Shown one piece after another: positions 25,325-36,930 of a DNA stretch of 60,000 nt. This stretch comes from Bolinopsis microptera (taxonomy: Eukaryota > Ctenophora > Tentaculata > Lobata > Bolinopsidae), in contig NC_087078.1 in NCBI RefSeq assembly GCF_026151205.1, positions 13,129,118 to 13,189,117 on the forward strand. Direction: 5' to 3'. Made by a program: the position numbers and the translations under genes. Position 1 is the stretch's first letter. Each line of letters starts with the position of its first letter. The notes below the pieces were generated by a model, which saw nothing but the letters and a program-made list of their open reading frames with translations, searched no databases and was not told the DNA's origin.

Positions 25325-25846
25325 TAATTAGAAATTAGAAATTAGAAATTAGAAATTAGAAATTGAAATTGGAAATTAGAAATTAGAAATTGGAAATTAG
25401 AAATTGGAAATTAGAAATTGGAAATTAGAAATTAGACATTAGAAATTAGAAATTAGAAATTAGAAATTGAAATTGGAAATTAGAAATTAGAAATTAGAAA
25501 TTAGAAATTAGAAATTAGAAATTAAAAATTAGAAATTAGAAATTAGAAATTAGAAATTAGAAATTAGAAATTAGAAATTAGAAATTAGAAATTAGAAATT
25601 AGAAATTAGAAATTAGAAATTAGAAATTAGAAATTAGAAATTAGAAATTAGAAATTAGAAATTAGAAATTAGAAATTAGAAATTAGAAATTAGAAATTAG
25701 AAATTAGAAATTAGAAATTAGTAATTAGAAATTAGAAATTAGAAATTAGAAATTAGAAATTAGAAATTAGAAATTAGAAATTAGAAATTAGAAATTAGAA
25801 ATTAGAAATTAGAAATTAGAAATTAGAAATTAGAAATTAGAAAGAT
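25325..25846. repeat. ATTAGAA microsatellite
   Basis: About 520 bp of tandem 7-mers. The left third is impure (TTGGAA, GACATT variants) and the right part is nearly perfect. It ends at GATCATTACAGAACTACATG, a phrase also found embedded in the microsatellite at 56,369. Confidence 0.95.
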
Positions 25847-27194
25847 CATTACAGAACTACATGTGTCAGATCCAAATCAATTAAATGAAAATTATTCAAC
25901 CAAACAAAAAACATATCAAAAATAAAGAAATGGTTTCAAAGTGTGCACGGATTATGGATATTAAGTCACAGCTTAATTTTAGGAAATCTTTCACGAAATA
26001 AATTATAAACAAAATTTCTAGTCTCAAGAATGTAATTCAGCTAATTCTCCTCAAATAATTTACTGAATTGACTACACAATAAAGGTACTCGGAGCTCAGC
26101 TCCCTGTCCATGGCCCATAGTTACTAATCCACTAAGTGCCTTTTGTCGCTCAGTTCATGGTTTTGAATGTAATGTAGGTATGATCGCCAACCCAGACCAC
26201 TTTATGACATAGTAGCAGGCAGCAGCCCTGCTGACCCATATTTTATATTGAAATGTAAGTTTCAAAGTATGGCTAACAGGTCGGTTAGCTTATAACACAT
26301 ATTGTGTGTTATGTAATGTTGTGTGGGGAGGGGGTGGATAAAATCCATCTCAAGTTACAATTACATGTTCCAATTTACTAGTACATGCAAGGTACTGATA
26401 TGAACTTTTTGATTTAATTTAGAAATCACTATAAAGCCTGTGGTCACCAGGGGGATCATACACTTAGTACCGTACGTGACGCTGGGGTGGTGGGTCATAT
26501 TTATTCCAAAACACAGTTAGTAATTTTGTACTAAGTGGTGGGTCTGCTGCTCATTTCCCAGGAAAATAGTTAGTTCCAACCCCAAAAAACCCATTTTACC
26601 TCTAATTTTAATTTTGGGAATGGGTTTTTTGGGTTATGACTTATGAGGTTTTTTTTGACTTTTTTTTGGTTTTTTCCTTTTTTTGTAACTGTTTATCTAC
26701 ATTGAAAAAAACCCCTACTAAATAGTGGGTATAATTTGCCCATTTCCCAATGTTCAGTTAGTACCGCGAAGGAGGTGGGTGGGTCTTTTGAAAAATTCCA
26801 AAATTACACTTAGTCGACGTCACGTACAGAACTTAGTACCTGATATTAAAATAATTTTTGAGAATCGATTAGTGCACGGTATAGAAGAAAAGCCCGGTAT
26901 ACAGAGAGGTTCACCTCATGATACCAATCCCCAGTATCTGTAGTCTCCAAAATGACACGTCCAACGTATCATATACCCCATTAGGGCCTTATAATGCACG
27001 TTTTGTGTCGGAATATGTACTAAAATCACCACCAAATGCAATATATGAGCTAAGACAAATCATATTTCTTCAAGCACAAAACAATTAACTAATTAACTAA
27101 TTAGCTAATTAACAAAAAGTTTTGGGGATGGGGAGGCCCGGTATATCAAGGTACCCGGTATACTGGTATAGAGAGGCAAGGTGTAAAAAGATTT
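25847..27194. other. Non-coding interval with a possible pogo-type terminus
   Basis: No convincing gene. T-rich stretches lie near 26,640-26,690. Around 27,134-27,200 the phrase CCCGGTATA recurs and the stretch ends ...GATTTGACTG followed by TA. Read on the minus strand this begins CAGTCAAATC, resembling a Tigger-type terminus. A related but weaker phrase occurs near 26,875-26,915. Confidence 0.35.
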
Positions 27195-27360
27195 GACTGT
27201 ACTTGTATCACGTTGTGACACCCACGGTCGTTTCACTAGGTGAAACGTCGTTTCACTTGGTCGTTTCACTAGGTCCCCCTTTATCGTCCTGACGATACAG
27301 GGAGAGCCGCGCACTTCGTGCGCGGCGGGTCATACAACGTATGACAAGACTGTACTTGTC
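27195..27360. other. Cluster of consecutive perfect hairpins between direct repeats
   Basis: In 166 bp there are six short perfect stems: TCAC/GTGA (27,208-27,218), GTTTCAC/GTGAAAC (27,230-27,246), CCCT-T-TATCGTC/GACGATA-C-AGGG (27,277-27,302), GCCGCGCAC/GTGCGCGGC with a 3-nt loop (27,306-27,326), GTCATAC/GTATGAC (27,329-27,345), and GACAAG/CTTGTC (27,343-27,360). The 12-mer GACTGTACTTGT occurs at both edges (27,195-27,206 and 27,348-27,359). This looks like a structured RNA or a small foldback insert. I recognise no known ribozyme core. Confidence 0.6.
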
Positions 27361-27537
27361 CCCATAACTTTCATATTATGCTTGTTTTATGATGTTGATG
27401 TTGTTACTCAATTAGTACTCAAATTAATAAAATTTTAATTTCAAACTTGTAAGAACAATTATAATAGCTAGCTTTGTCACATTTCATACGATAGGAAAGT
27501 GTAAAAATCATAAGAAAAAATATATTAATGTATGTAT
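27361..27537. other. Non-coding interval
   Basis: A+T-rich sequence up to the target duplication TGTAT of the second transposon copy. No gene seen. Confidence 0.5.
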
Positions 27538-30500
27538 CACCCCGGCGAACGCCGCGGGCTTCATATTGCTGCGCGTGTTAAAACAAATTTTCGGCATAAA
27601 TTTGTCAGGAGATCGACTGTAATTCCGTTTACGAACCTTTTAAAGATATTTGACAGTGCCGATTCTATCCCGTAAAGGATTTTCAATAGTGCCGAGAAAA
27701 AATAAAACATCAAATTCATTTATCTGAACATTAGTAAAGGTTATAATGATATCAAATCAAGATTTCAAACGCGTACAATCATTAACTCTAATCAAGTATT
27801 GTCAACTGTGATTAAAGATCATAGCAAAGTATGCTATCCTATATGTAAGCTACAATGAGGAAGAAACAGCATTATACAACAGTATTACAATAATAAATAT
27901 AGGTATAATATCAAAATTTAACTATTACTGCTAATAAATACAGTTTAAAGATAAACTTATAAAATTTAAAATTGACACGAAACTAATACGCAGTTTATAT
28001 TAGAATGCAACACAAACACTAAACACATCAAATAGAAACAAAAAAAGATATCTCGCACTGTCAGTCATTACATATTACAATTATATAAATAACACCGAAG
28101 AACTCATATATCAACAGCTCGAGTAGCGCACACTACTAGTACTGATCTCGAGTGTCTGACAGTGGCAGGGGAAGCGTCCAAGGTTCGATGCCGCGACCGT
28201 GATCTTTTAAACATTTTGTGAAAGTCGTCTTTGTTTAAGAAGGTCCACTTCCAGTAGCCCATTTTCTCCCCACATAACATTTCTTCATCCTCAGCAAGAC
28301 CTGTTTTATTTTCCATTACAGTAATTCCATGTTCCAATGAAATCTAACTCTTCAATTTTAATATCAGCGGTCGGATCCTGAAATATGGAAGTGAAACTCA
28401 GTAAATTTTTACAGTCAAGTAATACTATAACTTCTATTCGTAAAATTTTACAAGATTTGTTTCCAGTTTCGGACAAATTCACAATATTACTACATAACAA
28501 CTTAGTAATGTAAGCAGTAAGGGCCCTCTCCAAATTTTAATCTGTAGAAGTGCACGTGCAAATAACGCGCGGAAATACGTGTGCAAAAATACGTGTGTGC
28601 TCTTGGCGCGCGCTAAAACTCTGCGCTGAAAATATTGGTTTGGTACTACAACGAGAGTTTTAAAATTCCCGCCAATTTCAAACTCCAGAAAAAGAATCCG
28701 AAATTTTGGGACAGCCTAAAACATATTCTGATTAATGCTTTTCGACTTTATTTTTCCGTAAACTGACAACTACAGCAAATCCATCTTCTCTACGAACTGG
28801 GCCCGAGTTACTTGTTTTAAAATACAGCAAATCCATCTTCTCTACGAACTGGGCCCGAGTTACTTGTTTTAAAATACAGCAAATCCATCTTCTCTACGAA
28901 CTGGGCCCGAGTTACTTGTTTTAAAATACAGCAAATCCATCTTCTCTACGAACTGGGCCCGAGTTACTTGTTTTAAAATACAGCAAATCCATCTTCTCTA
29001 CGAACTGGGCCCGAGTTACTTGTTTTAAAATACAGCAAATCCATCTTCTCTACGAACTGGGCCCGAGTTACTTGTTTTAAAATACAGCAAATCCATCTTC
29101 TCTACGAACTGGGCCCGAGTTACTTGTTTTAAAATACAGCAAATCCATCTTCTCTACGAACTGGGCCCGAGTTACTTGTTTTAAAATACAGCAAATCCAT
29201 CTTCTCTACGAACTGGGCCCGAGTTACTTGTTTTAAAATACAGCAAATCCATCTTCTCTACGAACTGGGCCCGAGTTACTTGTTTTAAAATACAGCAAAT
29301 CCATCTTCTCTACGAACTGGGCCCGAGTTACTTGTTTTAAAATACAGCAAATCCATCTTCTCTACGAACTGGGCCCGAGTTACTTGTTTTAAAATACAGC
29401 AAATCCATCTTCTCTACGAACTGGGCCCGAGTTACTTGTTTTAAAATACAGCAAATCCATCTTCTCTACGAACTGGGCCCGAGTTACTTGTTTTAAAATA
29501 CAGCAAATCCATCTTCTCTACGAACTGGGCCCGAGTTACTTGTTTTAAAATACAGCAAATCCATCTTCTCTACGAACTGGGCCCGAGTTACTTGTTTTAA
29601 AATACAGCAAATCCATCTTCTCTACGAACTGGGCCCGAGTTACTTGTTTTAAAATACAGCAAATCCATCTTCTCTACGAACTGGGCCCGAGTTACTTGTT
29701 TTAAAATACAGCAAATCCATCTTCTCTACGAACTGGGCCCGAGTTACTTGTTTTAAAATACAGCAAATCCATCTTCTCTACGAACTGGGCCCGAGTTACT
29801 TGTTTTGAAATACAGCAAATCCATCTTCTCTACGAACTGGGCCCGAGTTACTTGTTTTAAAATACAGCAAATCCATCTTCTCTACGAACTGGGCCCGAGT
29901 TACTTGTTTTAAAATACAGCAAATCCATCTTCTCTACGAACTGGGCCCGAGTTACTTGTTTTAAAATACAGCAAATCCATCTTCTCTACGAACTGGGCCC
30001 GAGTTACTTGTTTTAAAATACAGGAAATCCATCTTCTCTACGAACTGGGCCCGAGTTACTTGTTTTAAAATACAGCAAATCCATCTTCTCTACGAACTGG
30101 GCCCGAGTTACTTGTTTTAAAATACAGCAAATCCATCTTCTCTACGAACTGGGCCCGAGTTACTTGTTTTAAAATACAGCAAATCCATCTTCTCTACGAA
30201 CTGGGCCCGAGTTACTTGTTTTAAAATACAGCAAATCCATCTTCTCTACGAACTGGGCCCGAGTTACTTGTTTTAAAATACAGCAAATCCATCTTCTCTA
30301 CGAACTGGGCCCGAGTTACTTGTTTTAAAATACAGCAAATCCATCTTCTCTACGAACTGGGCCCGAGTTACTTGTTTTAAAATACAGCAAATCCATCTTC
30401 TCTACGAACTGGGCCCGAGTTACTTGTTTTAAAATACAGCAAATCCATCTTCTCTACGAACTGGGCCCGAGTTACTTGTTTTAAAATACAGCAAATCCAT

Positions 30501-32828
30501 CTTCTCTACGAACTGGGCCCGAGTTACTTGTTTTAAAATACAGCAAATCCATCTTCTCTACGAACTGGGCCCGAGTTACTTGTTTTAAAATACAGCAAAT
30601 CCATCTTCTCTACGAACTGGGCCCGAGTTACTTGTTTTAAAATACAGCAAATCCATCTTCTCTACGAACTGGGCCCGAGTTACTTGTTTTAAAATACAGC
30701 AAATCCATCTTCTCTACGAACTGGGCCCGAGTTACTTGTTTTAAAATACAGCAAATCCATCTTCTCTACGAACTGGGCCCGAGTTACTTGTTTTAAAATA
30801 CAGCAAATCCATCTTCTCTACGAACTGGGCCCGAGTTACTTGTTTTAAAATACAGCAAATCCATCTTCTCTACGAACTGGGCCCGAGTTACTTGTTTTAA
30901 AATACAGCAAATCCATCTTCTCTACGAACTGGGCCCGAGTTACTTGTTTTAAAATACAGCAAATCCATCTTCTCTACGAACTGGGCCCGAGTTACTTGTT
31001 TTAAAATACAGCAAATCCATCTTCTCTACGAACTGGGCCCGAGTTACTTGTTTTAAAATACAGCAAATCCATCTTCTCTACGAACTGGGCCCGAGTTACT
31101 TGTTTTAAAATACAGCAAATCCATCTTCTCTACGAACTGGGCCCGAGTTACTTGTTTTAAAATACAGCAAATCCATCTTCTCTACGAACTGGGCCCGAGT
31201 TACTTGTTTTAAAATACAGCAAATCCATCTTCTCTACGAACTGGGCCCGAGTTACTTGTTTTAAAATACAGCAAATCCATCTTCTCTACGAACTGGGCCC
31301 GAGTTACTTGTTTTAAAATACAGCAAATCCATCTTCTCTACGAACTGGGCCCGAGTTACTTGTTTTAAAATACAGCAAATCCATCTTCTCTACGAACTGG
31401 GCCCGAGTTACTTGTTTTAAAATACAGCAAATCCATCTTCTCTACGAACTGGGCCCGAGTTACTTGTTTTAAAATACAGCAAATCCATCTTCTCTACGAA
31501 CTGGGCCCGAGTTACTTGTTTTAAAATACAGCAAATCCATCTTCTCTACGAACTGGGCCCGAGTTACTTGTTTTAAAATACAGCAAATCCATCTTCTCTA
31601 CGAACTGGGCCCGAGTTACTTGTTTTAAAATACAGCAAATCCATCTTCTCTACGAACTGGGCCCGAGTTACTTGTTTTAAAATACAGCAAATCCATCTTC
31701 TCTACGAACTGGGCCCGAGTTACTTGTTTTAAAATACAGCAAATCCATCTTCTCTACGAACTGGGCCCGAGTTACTTGTTTTAAAATACAGCAAATCCAT
31801 CTTCTCTACGAACTGGGCCCGAGTTACTTGTTTTAAAATACAGCAAATCCATCTTCTCTACGAACTGGGCCCGAGTTACTTGTTTTAAAATACAGCAAAT
31901 CCATCTTCTCTACGAACTGGGCCCGAGTTACTTGTTTTAAAATACGACAAAGTTAACTGCTGAATGTTCCCGGTCAAAAATTAATTATAGTTTATATTAA
32001 AATATTGTCTATTGTCTATGTTTTACTATAATGCTGGGAGCCTTGTTGTAAATAATAGGGTACATACCATTCCTTGAAAGTCGTTATTTCGGAGTGAGCA
32101 ATCATTTTGTTGACTAGCGAATCTAAATTGAAATAGTCGAATATCACTCAATTTCAGTTGCAGGTCGACATCCTTAAAATTAGAGAGCAAATAATTTTAT
32201 TTTGTACTCTACTTCAGTCAATATAAATAGAAATTACAGCAATTTGAAGTAACAGCATATCAAGCTATATCATACATAATTATGAAAGCCTCGCAGAGAT
32301 CTCGATTAAATCTGTAAACGTACATTTAACGGTAAGATATATAGATAGCGCGCAAGATATGCGCACGCATAAAACCAATATGGCTGCCACACAAAGCTAC
32401 AAACTGGAACAAGAAATGAAAATTGTGAATTCAACCAGCTTGGATACTATTATCCAACGCGACATTGGTTTGTGCGCATTATCGACACGTTTTAAATGCG
32501 CGGAACGTTTTTGTGCGCGGCACTAGCATTTTAAATTTTCAAAATTCAAACCATAGCCAGAGTTATGGTTGATTTTCAAAACAAATTTTGAGGCAAATTT
32601 TACGTGTAAATTATTCATTTTTCATTCATGATCACTCATAATTTGAACAATTTACCTTGGATTGAATTGAACTCTTCAGTATTCGATGATTAAAACAATT
32701 GTTTTAAGAACAGAGTAGTTTTTAAGCTAAACATGTGCAATTTGTCTTAACAGGAGTCTTGGGAGAATTATAAAAATGAAATTTAAACGTTTTAGCGGCG
32801 CATGAAGCCCGCGGCGTTCGCTGGGGTG
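27538..32828 (-). mobile_element. Satellite-bearing TIR transposon, copy 2 (5,291 bp, inverted)
   Basis: Reverse-complement copy of 19,481-24,771 with exactly the same length. The TIRs match in the same left/right order, including the A/G difference. It is flanked by a different 5-bp direct repeat, TGTAT (27,533-27,537 and 32,829-32,833), so it is a separate insertion and not one arm of a duplicated block. It carries the same array with the same two variant bases at identical offsets (2,804 and 3,021 from the element start). No transposase seen. Confidence 0.92.
28771..31944 (-). repeat. 52-bp satellite array inside transposon copy 2 (61 units)
   Basis: 3,174 bp, the same length as the array in copy 1. 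Variant bases at 30,024 and 29,807 fall at the same element offsets as in copy 1. Confidence 0.97.
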
Positions 32829-32833
32829 TGTAT

Positions 32834-33333
32834 ATTGTATCAGATTATGAAAGTTTATCCATTGCTATCATCACAGTAGTATTTAACAGTATACAATAAT
32901 ACACTACACAAATTACAATACGTCAGAAAATCAACGTAACAAAACTATTATGCCTGCGAAACATCGCCAAATTCTCAAAAAATGAATTCTTTTGTTGTAC
33001 AGCAAGCACACTGAAACATATTTTTTAAGCATAGCATAAATTATGATTTCTCAATGGGGGTTGCATGAAGATAATTTGATATTTAAAGTACTATTTAACT
33101 GTTTAATTATATATGCCTAAATTCCATTAACATTTTAACAACCAGGTACATGATAAAATACCGCGGGTATTTTGTAATTATGTTAAGGTAATCCTTACTT
33201 CAGTCTTAATAACGCACAAACACAGATTAAAACTAGATCAAAAGTCTTTTTTCATCCTAGATGGTGCTTCAGTCTTCAATGCTTCACGGGCCCGTTTTTA
33301 CTCATCTTTGAGACATCCCTCGTTCAAGCTCAC
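32834..33333. other. Non-coding interval (downstream flank of the SRCR gene)
   Basis: A+T-rich sequence between the transposon and the stop codon of the minus-strand receptor gene; the proximal part would be its 3' UTR. No other gene seen. Confidence 0.5.
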
Positions 33334-36300
33334 TTAAATGACACCTCCTTGTTTCCTCAGTTGATCAACTCTGTCGTCCAAGTGAGAGTAGATGTTCTCG
33401 TCGTGCTCACTTCCTGGTGTGAAGTTGTTCCATTCAGCACACCCACTTCTTTCTTCTTCCTCTGGCTCCTCTTGAAGTCTCACCGCTGATGGTCCTGCCC
33501 CTTCGGGCCAGTCACTGTACTCAACGTTAGGGGTCAATATGGAGGAATATCTTACTCCAACTCCTTGTTCTGGTGTCTTTACTTTCTCTTTCTTTTTCTT
33601 CATCATAAGGACTGCTAGGACGATGCACACTAAACCTAGTACGACTGCAATGCCAGCTATGATGGCAGTCATACCTCTACCACCGTGAACTATTTTTTCA
33701 GAGGACCCCTCTTTTCCTAGAGACTTCATTATACAAAAGACTCCATTGCCTATCTTGTCCAGTTCATTGCACACATCACAAGTGTATTGCTTCCAATACT
33801 GCCCGATTTCGCATGTTTGACATTGCGGAGATCCCTTTTTCGAAATAGTGTAGAGAGGACATTTTGTACACTCTACGGCAAAGTCACCACTGTAGTAATT
33901 CTCAAGACAGGGAATGCATTTCATTGTTTGGGAATGCCAGTAGTTTCCAGCAAGGCAGCTACAAGCAGTATCGTTAAGAATAGAAGTAGTTCCATTTGGG
34001 CACTGGGTGCATTTTCCGATTGACTTCTGGAAGAAGTCATTTCCTGTGCACAGGATACACTTGCTGTTGCTCCAGAAAGTTTTTGTGCCACAAGAACAGT
34101 GACTTGATCCTGGTGGTGAGGTTGAGGAGGATGGGCAATCTTTACAGAAACTCATGTTTCCGACCTTGTAGTAGTTTTTTGGACATGGCTTACATGATCC
34201 AGTTATTGGACTGTCCCACTCCCAGGTCATACCGTCCTCACAAACGCAGCTTGATTGGTTAGTTAATGTTCCTCTGTCACAAGTCATGCATCTAGATGCT
34301 CCTTTTGCGCTAGCTGAACCAGAGCTGCATTCTTCACAGTTCTGCCCATTCCAGAAGATCCCAGCAAGGCAGGTACAAGACTGTGATCCAAGTAGAGAAG
34401 TAGAAGGAGATGGGCAGTCTCGACAAGTGATCATTCCCTCAACTTTGTATGTGTTCGATAAGCAAGGCTTGCAGGACCCATTGCTTGGACCATCCCATTC
34501 CCAGACTATACCATCTTCACAGAGACAACCAGTGAGATCCTCAGTTGCACCATCACTACAAGTGATACAAGTAGTTGCTCCTCCCAAGCTAGCTGTGCCA
34601 GATCCACACGGTTCACAGTTTTCCCCATTCCAAAAGCTTCCTTTTTCACAAGAACATGCTGCTGATCCTGCTAGAGATGTTGCCCCTGTTGGACACAACT
34701 GGCATTGCATCACTGCTCCAGCCTTAAATTTGCCTTCCGGGCAAGGCACACATTTTCCTTCCATCTCATGATCCCACATCCAGTACTGCCCGTCTGGACA
34801 ATCACAAGAACTCCCATCATCATTAGGCAGTGAGTCAACTGGACACTGAAAACATTTTCCACTAACACTTGCAGAGTCACTGGGACATTTGCTACATCGC
34901 CCATCACTCCACTGGGTTCCGACTTGGCAATCACACTGGACAGAGCCTGGCTTGGAGGTGGCGACACCTGGACATCTTATACAGGATGTAGATCCTGAGG
35001 TAGGACTGAAGAAGTTGGCAGGGCACATTGCACAGATTAAGTTGTGTGTGTAGTGGCCTGCAGGACAGTCAGGTTTTGGACAAGTGATTTGGGGAGGACA
35101 TGTTGGGTTTGGTGGACAGGTTGGGTGTGGTGGACAGGTTTGGTGTGGTGGACAGGTCGCTACTTCATTGATAGATACTTCACAGGACAAGAACACATCC
35201 TCACTATGACCACAGTTGTCCTCAGTGACATACGAGCATGAGGCACAGTCTTCATGTGAGCAGACAACATTATCCAAATTGATATCTTTGCTAGCCTGTA
35301 TGTCGGGGAATTTATTTCCATATGACCACTCGAGCAATCCTGTGAAGCCCATATGACGACAAATGGCTATGCCAGATTTGGAAGTGAAGCTGTCGTCACA
35401 AACTGTTCCGTCGTTATAGAGAAGCAATGCGAGTGATCCTCCGTTAAGAACTTCGTTGCCGTTGTTGTCAATCAGTGAAAATTGGGGTGCTGAAATTACA
35501 TCTTTACATATTCATCGAAATGTTTATTGGCAGTCGGTAGTATTTTTTATATTTTTCAAACTATAATAATCACCCGAAATGCAAAGATGATAATTACGTC
35601 ACCTTGACAAGTTAGAAAGACATCCTCAGAATGTCCACAGTTGTGAGTCTCCGTGTAGGAACAGCTTTCCCATTCTCCACTGCTATCACAGGTCACATCG
35701 TCCAACTCTATCTCGTAGTTATCCTGTATTGTCCACTCGGTGTCGGAGTTCCAAGATATCTGCGGTCCAAACCCCATCTTTCGACAGACGGCATTCCCGG
35801 AATATTCGTTGAAAGAGTCGTCGCATACCGTTCCGCCTTTCCAGAGAAGAAGTCCTTCGGCTTGTGTTGTTATTGGCTGTCCATCTCTGTCCACCAATGT
35901 AAATTCGGCTATCACAACTGAAAATAACTTCTGATAGATTGATTTGGAATTTTATATCACTACATACCTCAAACGACTAGTTCCGATAAACTAGCATCCT
36001 TTCTGATAGTAATTCTGTTGTTTCCTTATTAGTAAGTTCCTTAGCTAAAATGTTTTTATTAAGTCAACCAAATTTTCGTGCGTCTTACGAAAAGATTTGT
36101 TGTTCATTGCGAGGCATAGGTAGTAACGTTCTGTGGTTATCAACAGCTACCATATCGTTAAAAAGTTGTAAGTTATAAAATATTCGAGATCGGAGATTTA
36201 TTAGCAATTAACATGTTACCTTATTCCGTACACTTTAATTCAGACTTACAGTTAAAACAGCAAACGGGAGAGTAACTAACAAGTACAGAAAATATTTAAA

Positions 36301-36930
36301 CGCCCGTTTATTATTCCGTTCATTGCCGTTCAAATTGTTACCAATCAGTTCAATTCATATTATGTAATGTGTTGCCGAAGGTTGACGTAAAACAACTGCA
36401 ATGACAGGATCAGTTCATTCCGTCAACAACTAAAATAACAAAGTACGTAACATAATATACTAAGTCCTTCTTAATGGAATGTGTTGGCATAGTACCTGCC
36501 TTATGAAGTCAAGTTAATAGATCCACGTCACGAAAATGATATTTTGTCATGGTAATGAGTAGTGAATAATTTAAACCAATCATCCCTAAAAAGATGATAT
36601 TATGTCATAGCAATACTAGCATGCACTACTTTAAATTTCTTTACCCAATATTGTGCTTCTAACTTATTAAAATGGTTACATGATTACATTGAACGCTTGA
36701 GTGTGATGGTATATTATATACTATTAAATAGTATTAGATTGTTACGTCATGATGTTAAAACAGTTGTTCATTGCATTATAATTGATTAATTTAAATAACC
36801 GCAAAATGTAGATCAAATATAACAAAGATACATTTTTTTAAATGTTAACAATTTAAAAAATGTAAAAAATGTATTATCTCTTACCCGACATGAGGAATAC
36901 CAATAATAGGGCAGAGAGCAAACGAATCAT
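33334..36930 (-). CDS. SRCR-domain, cysteine-rich transmembrane receptor (3 exons)
   Basis: Exons read on the minus strand: 36,930-36,885, 35,917-35,603 and 35,489-33,334, joined at GT/AG introns of 967 and 113 bp, both phase 1. The sum is 2,517 nt, exactly 838 codons plus stop, which supports the model. Residues 1-15 (MIRLLSALLLVFLMS) are a signal peptide. Two six-Cys SRCR domains follow (~16-120 and ~121-225), each with VCDD and NCGHSEDVFL motifs. Next come a short C-P-P-x-x-T repeat and ~470 residues of Cys-rich repeats resembling GCC2/GCC3 or ephrin-receptor-like modules (CxxCPxxS...GSxxCxC). A transmembrane helix lies at ~727-750, then KKKKEK and an 82-residue tail with an ITIM-like VRYSSI. 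Likely a cell-surface recognition or scavenger receptor; the ligand is unknown. Confidence 0.88.

Larger units (their letters stand above)
17083..25327. mobile_element. Large palindromic (foldback-like) element, interrupted by a transposon
   Basis: The left end TTACTCTAGTAGCAGGGAGG (17,083 on) is mirrored by the right end at ~25,308-25,327. Left arm ~17,083-18,378; loop ~18,379-18,636; right arm ~18,637-19,480, continuing at 24,777-25,327 after the inserted transposon. Without that insert the element would be ~2.95 kb. Each arm holds tandem ~340-bp subunits starting CCCTGTGGAGCCACGCCC (17,211 and 17,552), with a more diverged third. The right arm carries ~110 extra bases near 18,932-19,040. 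Both ends sit in ATTAGAA microsatellite of the same orientation. No coding capacity is seen. Confidence 0.75.

Noticed and set aside
26725-26943. 72-codon frame
   Set aside because: Low-complexity surroundings and no recognisable domain or conserved counterpart.
34286-34771. 161-codon plus-strand frame
   Set aside because: It is the antisense shadow of the Cys-rich part of the SRCR receptor gene.
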